The translations under genes were made by a program, and so were the position numbers. Shown here piece after piece: positions 51,879 to 60,619 of a stretch of DNA of 64,000 nt. The stretch comes from 2-12-FULL-64-23 sp964601155 (GTDB lineage Bacteria > Pseudomonadota > Gammaproteobacteria > Burkholderiales > SG8-39). The notes beneath the pieces are model-generated. The model did not search any database, had not been told where the DNA came from, and worked only from the letters and a program-made list of their open reading frames with translations. Positions within the stretch are counted from its first letter, which is position 1; each line of letters begins with the position of its first letter. Where the stretch lies: positions 26,094 to 90,093 of the forward strand of contig CAZRMO010000002.1 in NCBI GenBank assembly GCA_964601155.1, in the 5' to 3' direction.

Positions 51879-53162
51879 GTGACGTCACGTGAGCGCGTCT
51901 ATCCGCCGCTGCGCCTTGGCTTTGCCACGTGGGGCTTGGGCGCCGCTTTTTATCTGATCGGCTTCTACCAGCGCGTCGCACCGGCGGTTATCACGCGCGA
52001 ACTGATGAGCGAGTTCACGCTCGGCGCCGCCGCATTGGGCAATCTCGCCGCGCTCTACTACTACAGTTATGTAGCGATTCAGATACCGGCGGGCCTGCTC
52101 GCCGATCGCTGGGGCCCGCGGCGCGTGCTCACCGCCGGAGCCGCGATCGCCGCGGCAGGCACACTGCTGTTTGCGCTCGCGCCGGATTATGCCCTGGCGG
52201 GCCTGGGCCGGCTGCTGATCGGGGGCTCGGTCGGCGTCGCCTTCGTCTCCATGCTCAAGCTCGCGGGCCACTGGTTCGCGCCTACGCGCTTTGCCATGAT
52301 CGCCGGCCTCGCGCTGGCCTGCGGCGTCCTAGGTGCGGTCTCCGCCGGCGTGCCCCTGCGCCTGCTGGTGGATGCCTTCGGCTGGCGCAATGTCATGAGC
52401 GCCGCCGCCGCCGTAACCGTGCTGCTCGCGGTGGCGATCTGGCTGGCGGTGCGCGACGACCCCGCCGAGCGCGGTTACGCCAGCTACGCGCCGGTCGCGC
52501 CCACGCAGCATGCGCCGATACTGGCAAGCATCGGGCGGGCGCTGGCCACGCGCAATGTCTGGCTGGTGTTCCTGATCTCGGGCGCGGTTTCGGGCCCGGC
52601 GCTCACCTTTGGCGGCTTGTGGGGCGTGCCCTTCCTGAGCACGCAATACGGAATCAGCATTTCGCAGGCTTCCATGATCACCTCGCTGGTCCTAGTTTGC
52701 TGGGCGGTGACCGGGCCGTTCGTGGGGGCGCTCTCGGACCGCTTGCGCCGGCGCAAGCCCCTGTATGTCCTAGGTGCCGTGGTCGCCGCCGCGGGCTGGT
52801 GCTGCGCCCTGCTGCTGCCGAACCTGCCGCTCACCTTGGTGATCGTCCTCCTCGCAATCACCGGCTGCGCTTCGTCCGCAGTGATGGTGGGCTTCGCCAT
52901 CGCCAAGGAATCGGCGCCGGCGGCCCTGGCCGGAACCGCGGGCGGCATTGCCAATATGGGCAATATGCTGGGCGGCATGATCATGCAGCCGGCGGTCGGA
53001 TGGGTGCTGGACCGGCGCTGGGCCGGGACGCTGGCCAACGGCGCGCGCGTCTACGATTTCAACGCCTACCGCGCCGGCTTTGCGCTGATGCTTGCTTGGC
53101 TCGCAGCCGCGCTCTTACTGCTCGTGTTCGTGCGCGAAACCCATTGCCGCCAGACGCAGTAG
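51879..53162 (+). CDS. major facilitator superfamily transporter
   Basis: A 427-residue MFS protein with 12 predicted membrane helices. The motif-A-like loop between helices 2 and 3 is GLLADRWGPRRVLTAG, and its second-half echo is GALSDRLRRRKPLYVLG. The substrate cannot be inferred. The start is GTG 51879 (MTSRERVYPPLRLGFATWGLGAAFYLIGFYQRVAP); no ATG is near. It lies 67 bases after the rhodanese gene and 167 bases before the TRAP operon. Confidence 0.85.
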   Translation: MTSRERVYPPLRLGFATWGLGAAFYLIGFYQRVAPAVITRELMSEFTLGAAALGNLAALYYYSYVAIQIPAGLLADRWGPRRVLTAGAAIAAAGTLLFALAPDYALAGLGRLLIGGSVGVAFVSMLKLAGHWFAPTRFAMIAGLALACGVLGAVSAGVPLRLLVDAFGWRNVMSAAAAVTVLLAVAIWLAVRDDPAERGYASYAPVAPTQHAPILASIGRALATRNVWLVFLISGAVSGPALTFGGLWGVPFLSTQYGISISQASMITSLVLVCWAVTGPFVGALSDRLRRRKPLYVLGAVVAAAGWCCALLLPNLPLTLVIVLLAITGCASSAVMVGFAIAKESAPAALAGTAGGIANMGNMLGGMIMQPAVGWVLDRRWAGTLANGARVYDFNAYRAGFALMLAWLAAALLLLVFVRETHCRQTQ

Positions 53163-53329
53163 TCTGGCGGGCGCGAGAACGACGTTGCGGCGTACCTGCC
53201 ATTGATGTAGATTCCGCAGCAGTTGGTCAGAAATACCGCGCAAGCACCCAGTCCAATATAGAGGTGTGGAGCGCGGTCGAATCAGAACCGAATTCCGGTC
53301 AGCCAATCAACAAGGGGGAGTAAGTCATC

Positions 53330-54379
53330 ATGATAAAGAAACCGACGCGAATTGCATTGACCGGCGCCATCCTGGGCCTAGCCATGGCTCTATCCGGGCT
53401 TGTGCAAGCCGCACCCAAATATATATTCAAGCTGCACCACTTTCTGAGCGCAAAGTCGCCGGCCCAAACCAAGATGCTCGAGCCGTGGGTGGCTCAGGTG
53501 GAGAAGAATTCCGGCGGGCGCGTCAGAATCGACATCTATCCGTCCATGACCCTAGGCGGCAGCCCGCCGCAGCTGATTAACCAGGTCCGCGACGGCGTCG
53601 TCGATCTAGTCTGGACCGTCAACGGCTACACGCCGGGATTGTTCCCGCGTACGGAGGTGTTCGAACTGCCGTTCATCCACACCAACAATCCCGGTGCGAC
53701 TTCGCGCGCGATGTACGACATGTTCAAGGAAGATCTCGCTCCGGAGTACAAGGGCGTGGAGGTCATGTTCCTGCACGTGCATGCCGGTCAGGCTTTCCAG
53801 ATGGTCGACAAGCCAGTGCGCAAGCCTTCGGACCTCGCGGGTCTGAAGATACGCATCCCGAGCCGAACAGGCGCGTGGGTCATCGAGGCGCTCGGCGCGA
53901 CGCCGGTCGGCATGCCGGTGCCACAGCTGCCGCAGGCGCTGTCGAAGAAGATCGTAGACGGTGCGCTGATCCCATGGGAGATCATCCCGCCGCTCAAGCT
54001 ACAGAATCAAACCGAGTACGACATCGAAGGTCCGAACAAGACCCGTTTCGGCACCACCACGTTCCAGGTGTCGATGAACAAGGCGCGCTGGGACAGCCTA
54101 CCCGCCGATATCAAGAAGGCCTTCAGGGATGCATCCGGTCCAGACTGGTGGCGGAAAGTCGGCGATATCTGGGCCGCCGATGACGATGAAGGCATCGCGG
54201 TCGCGGTAAAATCCGGCAACAAGCACATCATGCTTACCGACGCCGAGATGGCGGCTTTCCGCACCAAGCTTAATCCGGTTGTCGATCGCTGGATCGCCGA
54301 AGTCAATAGCAAGGGTATCGACGGCGCGGCGCTGGTAGCGAAGGCGCGCAGACTGATCGCCAAGTACTCCAAGCAGTAG
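53330..54379 (+). CDS. dctP: TRAP transporter substrate-binding protein (DctP family)
   Basis: A 349-residue periplasmic binding protein with a signal peptide (about 1-27, ending GLVQA-APKY). DctP-family features include FKLHHFLSAKSPAQTKMLEPW, the ligand-carboxylate arginine region LKIRIPSRTGAWVIEALGATPVGMPVPQLPQAL and the KIVDGALIPWEIIPP segment. The conserved Arg predicts a carboxylate ligand, and aromatic acids are plausible given the genes downstream, but the ligand is not proven. The ATG is preceded by AAGGGGGAG. Confidence 0.92.
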   Translation: MIKKPTRIALTGAILGLAMALSGLVQAAPKYIFKLHHFLSAKSPAQTKMLEPWVAQVEKNSGGRVRIDIYPSMTLGGSPPQLINQVRDGVVDLVWTVNGYTPGLFPRTEVFELPFIHTNNPGATSRAMYDMFKEDLAPEYKGVEVMFLHVHAGQAFQMVDKPVRKPSDLAGLKIRIPSRTGAWVIEALGATPVGMPVPQLPQALSKKIVDGALIPWEIIPPLKLQNQTEYDIEGPNKTRFGTTTFQVSMNKARWDSLPADIKKAFRDASGPDWWRKVGDIWAADDDEGIAVAVKSGNKHIMLTDAEMAAFRTKLNPVVDRWIAEVNSKGIDGAALVAKARRLIAKYSKQ

Positions 54380-54385
54380 AGTAAA

Positions 54386-54913
54386 TTGGTCGCGGAAACG
54401 CCTGAAGCATCGCGGTGGGCGAAATTCGATAAACTCGCCCGCCGCCTTATCGAGGGATGGGCGCTGCTCGGCGGGGTGCTGCTGCTAACCATCGCGCTGA
54501 TGAACACCTGGTCGGTGATCTCCTTGGCCGTTCTTGGTTTCCCGGTGCCCGGAGACTTCGAGATGGTAAAGATGGGCGTCGCCATCGCCGCGTTCAGCTT
54601 TCTGCCCTACTGCCAGCTGAAGGGCGCCAACGTCACTGCCGATATTTTCACCGCATGGGCGTCACGCAAAACGGTGGCGGCATTCGAACTGTTGGCGGCA
54701 ATCGTGGCGGCGCTTTTCTCCGTTCTCCTGCTCTGGAGGATGTCGTACGGGATGGTCAGTTACCTGCGCTACGACGAGGTTACGACCATCCTGAACATTC
54801 CGCAGTGGACCGCCTTCCCGCCTATCCTGGCCTCGCTTGCATTGCTCGTTCTCGCCGCAGCGCTCACCCTGCACGAGGCGATCATCGAGATGCGCTCCGG
54901 AAATCCCGCATAA
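54386..54913 (+). CDS. dctQ: TRAP transporter small permease (DctQ family)
   Basis: A 175-residue membrane protein with four helices typical of DctQ: LGGVLLLTIALMNTWSVISLAVLGFPVPGDFEMVKMGVAIAAFSFLPYCQLKGANVTADIF is the family core. It pairs with the large permease to form the sodium-coupled transporter. A TTG start at 54386, 6 bases after the dctP stop, gives MVAETPEASRW; no better start was found. It is co-directional with, and 15 bases from, dctM. Confidence 0.9.
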   Translation: MVAETPEASRWAKFDKLARRLIEGWALLGGVLLLTIALMNTWSVISLAVLGFPVPGDFEMVKMGVAIAAFSFLPYCQLKGANVTADIFTAWASRKTVAAFELLAAIVAALFSVLLLWRMSYGMVSYLRYDEVTTILNIPQWTAFPPILASLALLVLAAALTLHEAIIEMRSGNPA

Positions 54914-54928
54914 GCCGAGCTGGACGAC

Positions 54929-56287
54929 GTGGAATATCAACTTCTGACTGGTATCGTCGGGCTGCTCGCGCTGGTCGCGCTGATCGCCATCCGCATGCCC
55001 ATCGCCTATGCCATGATCCTAGTCGGGGGCGTCGGCGTGACCATCCTCAACGGGCCGGATATCTTCCTGGCGCAACTCAAGAACCTGGCCTATTCCCAGT
55101 TCTCGATCTACGATCTGTCTGTGGTGCCGATGTTTGTCCTGATGGGCTCCATTGCGACCCAGGCAGGGCTGTCGCGCGATCTCTTCGCCGCCGCCAATGC
55201 CTGGCTCGGATGGTTGCGCGGCGGAGTCGCAATGTCGGCCATTGCCGCCTGCGCCGGATTCGGTGCGGTCTGCGGTTCGTCGCTCGCGACCGCTTCCACC
55301 ATGGGGCAGGTTGCGTTTCCAGAGCTGCGCCGCTATCACTACAAGGACGCGCTGGCCACCGGAACCCTGGCTGCCGGCGGGGTTCTAGGCATCCTGATCC
55401 CGCCGTCGGTGGTGCTGGTCATCTATGCCATCATCGTCGAGGCCAACATCATAACCATGTTCATGGCCGCGATGCTGCCCGGCATCCTCGCGGTCGTCAT
55501 GTTTATGGTGACCATCGCCCTCTACGTCGCCTTCTTTCCGGAATCCGGGCCCAAAGGTCGCGCCGCTGGTCGCGCCGAGTTCATCGTGGCAACAGTCCGC
55601 GTCCTGCCGGTGCTGGTGATCTTCGGGATAGTCATTGGCGGCATCTATGCAGGCCTGTTTGACCCGACCCCGGCGGCAGCCGTAGGCGTCGTCCTGGTAG
55701 CGATCTACGGCATCGCCCGCGGATCGGTGAAACTGCCTCAGTTGAAGCTTTCGCTGCTCGAGACCGCGCGCACCACCGGCATGATCTACCTGATACTGCT
55801 CGGCGCCGAAATGCTCAAGATATTCATGGCGCGCGGCGGCGTACCGCAGGCGATGGCGACGTGGATGCTCGGCTCAGGACTGTCGGCGATGTCGATATTG
55901 ATCATCCTGCTGATCGCGCTGATTCTCCTGGGCTGCCTGATGGACAGCCTGTCGATGATCCTGCTGGCGATTCCGTTCTTCTGGCCGGTGCTGGTCGCCA
56001 TCAACGGCGGCGACCACGTCAGCGCCGCCAACGCCGCCTTCGGCATGACGGCTGAAGACCTGAAGATCTGGTTCGGCATCCTCGCGCTGGTCGTGGTCGA
56101 ACTGGGGCTGATTACGCCGCCGGTGGGAATGAACGTCTTCGTCATATCGGCGATGGTTCCGGATGTGCCGATGGGCAAAATCTTCCTCGGCGTGGTACCG
56201 TTTTTCGTCTCGGAGATGATCCGCGTAACCTTGCTGGTCATGTTCCCAGCCATCACCCTCTGGTTGCCGAGGATACTTAGCGGCTGA
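54929..56287 (+). CDS. dctM: TRAP transporter large permease (DctM family)
   Basis: A 452-residue membrane protein with about 12 helices and the DctM features RMPIAYAMILVGGVGV, GFGAVCGSSLATASTMGQVAFPELRRYHY, GGVLGILIPPSVVLVIYA and ITPPVGMNVFVIS. It is the transport channel of the TRAP system. The GTG at 54929 gives MEYQLLTGIVGLLALVAL. The operon ends here; the dioxygenase gene lies convergent, 108 bases on. Confidence 0.95.
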   Translation: MEYQLLTGIVGLLALVALIAIRMPIAYAMILVGGVGVTILNGPDIFLAQLKNLAYSQFSIYDLSVVPMFVLMGSIATQAGLSRDLFAAANAWLGWLRGGVAMSAIAACAGFGAVCGSSLATASTMGQVAFPELRRYHYKDALATGTLAAGGVLGILIPPSVVLVIYAIIVEANIITMFMAAMLPGILAVVMFMVTIALYVAFFPESGPKGRAAGRAEFIVATVRVLPVLVIFGIVIGGIYAGLFDPTPAAAVGVVLVAIYGIARGSVKLPQLKLSLLETARTTGMIYLILLGAEMLKIFMARGGVPQAMATWMLGSGLSAMSILIILLIALILLGCLMDSLSMILLAIPFFWPVLVAINGGDHVSAANAAFGMTAEDLKIWFGILALVVVELGLITPPVGMNVFVISAMVPDVPMGKIFLGVVPFFVSEMIRVTLLVMFPAITLWLPRILSG

Positions 56288-56395
56288 TTCGCGGCGCGCC
56301 GATCATTGCGGACCGACGACAGATCGGTATCAGCTACCGGTCGGCGCAGTCCTCTGCCCTCGCCCAATGTCCGGCCGTTCTCTGCGTATCGCCGC

Positions 56396-57226
56396 TCACT
56401 GGCGCCATACCGCCAGATTTGCGTTGCCGCTGCCTGAAGACTGGGCGTAGCCGCCAAACTGCTCACCAGCGAGCCGCGCACCATCTTCCTTCAACGCCTG
56501 CAAGGCGCCGAGCATGACAGCCAGGGGCTTGCCGTTCATTTCCGCCACCGCCGCGCGGCTGTATTCAGGAAACCCGGCAATCGCTTCTGCCAGCGCCCCT
56601 TGCTTCAGCTGATTGATGAAGCGCTGGTCCAGCGCTTCGCGCTCAGGCGTGGGCTTCAAGTGACGGCCGCGCACCAGATCGTGGCTAAAGGCAGAACTCG
56701 CGAGGAACACGACGCGCCTACCCAGGCGCTTCGCCGTCGCATGCACGGCACGTCCCGCCTGCATGCACTCGGCATGATCGGCGAGAATTACCGTAGGCAT
56801 CTGCACCACCGGCACCTCCGCATCGGGGTCCAGGTGCAGCAGCGGCACCAGGCTGCCGTAGTCCCAAGCGTAGTGCGGCGTTTCATTGCGGCCGCCGGGA
56901 AGTCCCTGCGCCTGCCATTCTTCGACCATGGCAGAGGCGAACTCGCTGTCGCCCTTGCGCCGATAGGGTATGCCCGGAATCAAATCGGGTGCCTCGTCCG
57001 CAACGCACATGCCTTCGTGCACGCTCTGGCAGGTCGCATACCAGCCAAAGGTGCAGATCCAGTGCGCCGAGTTGACCACAAACAGGTCCGGTTTCAGATC
57101 GCGCAAGGCGCGGCCCAGCGCGCGCTCGCCCTCGACCAGGGTAAGCTGGAAGTCGGGGGTGTTCTGCGCCAGGCCCAGCGTTGGCACATGGGGCACGACA
57201 GCAGCGGAGATAACGCCCGGTTCCAT
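56396..57226 (-). CDS. class III extradiol ring-cleavage dioxygenase (LigB/HpaD-like)
   Basis: A 276-residue member of the LigB superfamily. It resembles the 3,4-dihydroxyphenylacetate 2,3-dioxygenase (HpaD) type: N-terminal PHVPTLGL with a metal-ligand histidine, NSAHWICTFGWYATCQSVHEG with a second, YGSLVPLLHLDPDAEVPVVQM, and FLASSAFSHDLV. A non-haem Fe(II) enzyme that opens a catechol-like or 2-aminophenol-like ring is expected. It is the last gene of a minus-strand set with the CMD-like, ligase and hydrolase genes. The exact substrate is unknown. Confidence 0.82.
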   Translation of the reverse strand: MEPGVISAAVVPHVPTLGLAQNTPDFQLTLVEGERALGRALRDLKPDLFVVNSAHWICTFGWYATCQSVHEGMCVADEAPDLIPGIPYRRKGDSEFASAMVEEWQAQGLPGGRNETPHYAWDYGSLVPLLHLDPDAEVPVVQMPTVILADHAECMQAGRAVHATAKRLGRRVVFLASSAFSHDLVRGRHLKPTPEREALDQRFINQLKQGALAEAIAGFPEYSRAAVAEMNGKPLAVMLGALQALKEDGARLAGEQFGGYAQSSGSGNANLAVWRQ

Positions 57227-57238
57227 GGAATGTCCTCG

Positions 57239-57685
57239 CTATACAGCCTTGGTTTCGGCTTCGCGCTTGGCTAGGTTGGCGAGGATTTCCGCGCCGCGGT
57301 TGGCCGCAGGCAGGCCGCGGAAAAGAAAACAAAGATTGATCACCCCCTGCAACTCCTCCCAGCTCGCGCCCGCGCGCCGCGCCGCGATCGCGTGCAGCGG
57401 GGCCGCGTCGCTCAGATCCATCAGCAGCATGCCGAACAGCATCATTTGGGCGGTTTTCACGTCGAAGCACTTGGGGTACATGCCGTGCTCGCGGATGCGC
57501 TCCTGCAAATCCAGCATCTGCGGGTCGAGCGCGCCGGTCACATTGAGCCGCGCCTCAATGCGCGGCGGGACGAAGCCGATCAACTCCTGATAGATCGCGG
57601 CGCGCTGCGCCATCGTCTCTTTATCGTCGGCGTATTCGCCCATCGCAGCCTGTACGGCCTTGATGTCTATGCGTGGTGGCAGCAT
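57239..57685 (-). CDS. carboxymuconolactone decarboxylase-like protein
   Basis: A 148-residue helical protein of the CMD/AhpD superfamily (HAIAARRAGASWEELQGVINLCFLFRGLPAANRGAEIL). It lacks the CxxC pair of AhpD peroxidases, so it is closer to the decarboxylase or structural members. In the context of an extradiol dioxygenase it may process a ring-cleavage product. It begins 12 bases upstream of the dioxygenase start on the same strand. Confidence 0.78.
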   Translation of the reverse strand: MLPPRIDIKAVQAAMGEYADDKETMAQRAAIYQELIGFVPPRIEARLNVTGALDPQMLDLQERIREHGMYPKCFDVKTAQMMLFGMLLMDLSDAAPLHAIAARRAGASWEELQGVINLCFLFRGLPAANRGAEILANLAKREAETKAV

Positions 57686-57776
57686 GAGCCTCCCGGTAAT
57701 GATTTGTCAGAACGAATACGCGCAGGCGCAGCTGTGCCGCTTAGCGCTCCCGTCGCGTACAAGAATATTGTTCGAC

Positions 57777-59255
57777 TCATTTCTCTACCGCTCCCGTGAG
57801 ATACAAGTCTTTCAGTTTGCGCCGCTGCAGCTTGCCGGTAGCTGTGAGCGGCAGCTCGCTTACCCATTTCACCAGACGCGGCCGCTTAAGCTTAGGCAAT
57901 GCGGCGATGCCCGTGGCCAAACGCTCGCGCGCTTGCGTCTCCTGCCCGCTCGCGGCCACGGCGAATAAGGCGATTGAAACCAGGCCTTCGGCGTTTTCAA
58001 AGCCCACCGCCGCCAAGCCATCGACGCAGCCCGCGCTCGCCGCGAGCAGCGCTTGCTCCACGTCCAGGATGCTTACCCACTGCCCGGAAATCTTCACCAT
58101 ATCGTCGTTGCGCCCGCACAACTCCATGGACCCGTCTTCGTGCCGCCGGAACAAGTCCCCAGGTGAAAACCAGCCGTCGTCGAAGCTGTCGCGTACGGCG
58201 TCTGGGCGGCGCCAGTAGCCGAGCGCGACCGAGGGATGGCGCAGCCACAAGCGCTGCGGCGCCGCGGCGTCACTCGCATCGCGCATACGATATTCGAGCC
58301 GCGGCGACGGCTTGAGCAGCGCGCTGTCATCATCGCAGTAGAACATCAGAGCCACGGTTTCCGAGGCGCCATAGCCCGAGACCGGCGCCACGCCGCTTGC
58401 CTCGCGCCATTCGCGCCGCACCGCCTGCGGCAGGGCTTCGCCCGCCGAGCCGTAGTGGCGCACCCCCGCCGCGCGCAACCGCCCCGCCACGCCTGCCTGC
58501 AGCATCTTCAGGTAAAGCGTGGGTACCGAAAACAACGCCGTCGGCCGATGCTTTTCGGCCACCTCGGCCACCCGCTCGGCTGTAGGCCACTCGGTGTCGA
58601 GAATCACCGTAGCACCCAAGCGCAAGCCGGCGCAAAAGCTGTTGCCGAGCGCGTAGGCGAAAAACATTTTTGACGAAGCGTAGATGCGGTCTTGCGCGCC
58701 GAGGCCGAGGATTTGTTGCGCGAAATCGGCGCTGGCGATGACGGTGCGTTGGGCGTGTATAACGGCTTTGGGAACGCCGGTAGTGCCGGAAGTATAGATC
58801 CACATCGCTGGGGCGTCGTCAGGCAATTCCGCCGCCGCTATGGGTGCGACAGACGCCAGCCCTGCGCTCCACTCGGCATCGATCACCAGCCGCGGCGGGT
58901 TGGCGATGTTCGCGAGCAGCCGCTCCAGCAGTGCGCGCGAGCTTTCCTTGCACCAGATGAAACGCGCCTCGGATTCCGACAGCACCACCGTCAGCTCGCG
59001 CTCGAACAGGCGCGAGTTCAAACCCACGGCGACGCCCCCCGCCCAGATCGCACCCAGATAGGCGATCGCCCAGTCGATGCCGTCCGGTGCGAACACCAAC
59101 ACGCGATCGCCCTGTGCAAGACCACGCGCGCGCCAGGCAGCGGCGGCGCGCCCCACTAGTTCGCGCAGTTCGCTATAACTCAGGCGCTCCTCTCCGCATT
59201 CCAGCGCGATCGCGCCGGCTTCACCGGTAGCGAGCAGATATGCAGCGGCGTTCAT
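57777..59255 (-). CDS. AMP-forming acyl-CoA ligase, benzoate-CoA-ligase-like
   Basis: Adenylate-forming enzyme of 492 residues with the phosphate loop MWIYTSGTTGVPKAVIHAQ, the YGASE motif, GDLFRRHEDGSMELCGRNDDMVKISG and the catalytic lysine region TATGKLQRRKL. The stretch IYASSKMFFAYALGNSFCAGLRLGATVIL closely resembles benzoate-CoA ligases (FFAYGLGN). It is slightly shorter than typical 520-530-residue members, mainly at the N-terminus. It probably makes the CoA ester of an aromatic or alicyclic carboxylate. It follows the FAH-family gene by 18 bases. Confidence 0.86.
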   Translation of the reverse strand: MNAAAYLLATGEAGAIALECGEERLSYSELRELVGRAAAAWRARGLAQGDRVLVFAPDGIDWAIAYLGAIWAGGVAVGLNSRLFERELTVVLSESEARFIWCKESSRALLERLLANIANPPRLVIDAEWSAGLASVAPIAAAELPDDAPAMWIYTSGTTGVPKAVIHAQRTVIASADFAQQILGLGAQDRIYASSKMFFAYALGNSFCAGLRLGATVILDTEWPTAERVAEVAEKHRPTALFSVPTLYLKMLQAGVAGRLRAAGVRHYGSAGEALPQAVRREWREASGVAPVSGYGASETVALMFYCDDDSALLKPSPRLEYRMRDASDAAAPQRLWLRHPSVALGYWRRPDAVRDSFDDGWFSPGDLFRRHEDGSMELCGRNDDMVKISGQWVSILDVEQALLAASAGCVDGLAAVGFENAEGLVSIALFAVAASGQETQARERLATGIAALPKLKRPRLVKWVSELPLTATGKLQRRKLKDLYLTGAVEK

Positions 59256-59273
59256 GGGCGGCGGTGGCTTGGT

Positions 59274-59978
59274 CTAGAGCGGCGCGACAATGTTCACGCG
59301 CAACTCGCCCAGGCCGTCTATGCCAGCCAGCAATTCGTCACCGACCTTGGCCGCGCCTACCCCTGCCGGGGTCCCGGTGAATATGGCGTCGCCGGCCTCG
59401 AGCGTGTAATACTGCGTCAGGAACGCGATCTGCTCGGGCACGCTCCAGATCATCTGGTCGATATCCGATTGCTGCCGAAACTCGCCATTCACCTTGAGCC
59501 AGAGCTTGCCCGTGGACGGATGTCCCACCTTGCTCGCCGGCGTAGCCGGCCCGCAAGGCGCGGCTTGGTCGAAATCCTTGCCGAAGCTCCACGGGCGACC
59601 TTTGTCCTTGCCGACCTGCTGCAGGTCGCGCCGGGTCATGTCCAGGCCGATGGCGTAGCCCCAGACGTGATCATTGGCGCGCTCGGCGGCGATCTTGTAG
59701 CCACCCTTGCCGATCAGCGCAACCATCTCGGTTTCCCAGTGATAGTTGTTGCTCATCGGCGGGTAGTGAATGTTGCCTTTCTCGCCTGCTTCGACCGCGA
59801 CCAGATCATGCGGCGCTTTACAGAAAAAGAATGGCTGCTCGCGGCCGTCGCCGCCCATCTCCTTCTGGTGTTCGACATAATTGCGGCCGACGCAGAATAT
59901 GCGCCGCACCGGAAAGCGGTCTTTGGAACCAGCCACAGGCAGCGAAGGCAGCTGCCACATTTCGACGACATAATTCAC
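59274..59978 (-). CDS. fumarylacetoacetate hydrolase family, fumarylpyruvate-hydrolase-like
   Basis: A 234-residue FAH-fold hydrolase. The sequence closely follows fumarylpyruvate hydrolases of the gentisate route (NagK type): FPVRRIFCVGRNYVEHQKEMG, FFFCKAPHDLV, YHWETEMVALIGKGG (metal-ligand Glu pair), YAIGLDMTRRDLQ, GRPWSFGKDFDQAAPCGP and FTGTPAGVGA. It would split a dioxo acid from ring cleavage. It is the first gene of the minus-strand set and faces the control region at 59979-60619. Confidence 0.86.
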   Translation of the reverse strand: MNYVVEMWQLPSLPVAGSKDRFPVRRIFCVGRNYVEHQKEMGGDGREQPFFFCKAPHDLVAVEAGEKGNIHYPPMSNNYHWETEMVALIGKGGYKIAAERANDHVWGYAIGLDMTRRDLQQVGKDKGRPWSFGKDFDQAAPCGPATPASKVGHPSTGKLWLKVNGEFRQQSDIDQMIWSVPEQIAFLTQYYTLEAGDAIFTGTPAGVGAAKVGDELLAGIDGLGELRVNIVAPL

Positions 59979-60619
59979 TTCTGACTCCCTTACGTGAAGC
60001 CCGGCACTTGCCGGGGTGCAACCCAGAAAAAATCCAATCCGCCGTACTTACCGCAGCCGGAATCGATGTCGCATCGCGGTTCCGATCGGCTGTTCAAAAA
60101 CGACTTAGCTCGCTGCGACAGGAACCGCATGGGCCGGGGCGTGCCCGCGTGATCCGCATGAACCCTCCTCCTGACACCGTTGCGGCGCTCGACGCGCTCT
60201 GCAGCCGGCTGCTCGTTCGACACACTATGATGATTTGTGTCTATCGTGTCAATTCATCGCTTACCCGCATGATGCGACTGTTAGCTGCGCCGCAGCGACA
60301 GCGCAGCAACGCTCGAACGACGTATTGCAACTGCCATGATGCCGTCGGCGCCCTGGGTATGCTGTCGCGCCCAATGCCTTGTCGTCGGCGCCGCTTTGCT
60401 TCTTGCCTTTTTACCATAATTCATGTTACTTTTGCGCAACTGAATGAATATTCATTCATCCGGATTCTAGCCGATTCATGCGCAGGCGGAAAGGGGTTGG
60501 TGCGTTCCGTCAGGCCGGGTCGATCCGGGTTCGGGGCGAACACGGCGAACGCGCGGCGCGGCGCGGCAATGGCCGTGCAACGAAAATTTTAAGATTTTCC
60601 TTAATTTGCGGAGCGAAAA
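59979..60619. other. 641-base control region between divergent catabolic gene sets
   Basis: There is no supported gene in this stretch, although frames are open by chance. It is less GC-rich near 60220-60260 and 60390-60460. It contains the palindromic operator at 60443-60460 and a weaker inverted repeat GACACA...TGTGTC at 60219-60241. Promoters for the FAH-led operon (minus) and the dehydrogenase-led operon (plus) must lie here; their -35/-10 boxes were not assigned. The length is unusual for this compact genome and may hide a small RNA or a lost gene. Confidence 0.5.
60443..60460. promoter_or_regulatory. FadR/TetR-type operator, perfect 18-base palindrome
   Basis: TGAATGAATATTCATTCA is a perfect palindrome. 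It matches the consensus published for the TetR-family regulator FadR of Bacillus subtilis (TGAATGAMTANTCATTCA), which responds to acyl-CoA. It lies about 160 bases upstream of the SDR start and about 465 bases upstream of the FAH-family start. A TetR-family gene ends the plus-strand operon, so autoregulation by a CoA-thioester-responsive repressor is the likely scheme. Confidence 0.72.

Noticed and set aside
60219..60241. Inverted repeat GACACA...TGTGTC in the control region
   Set aside because: The arms are only 6 bases with an 11-base spacer. This is too weak to call as an operator without further copies.
59831..60592. Plus-strand open frame across the control region
   Set aside because: It begins antisense to the FAH-family gene, is rich in Arg/Ala/Pro with no domain, and contains the operator. 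I read it as chance.
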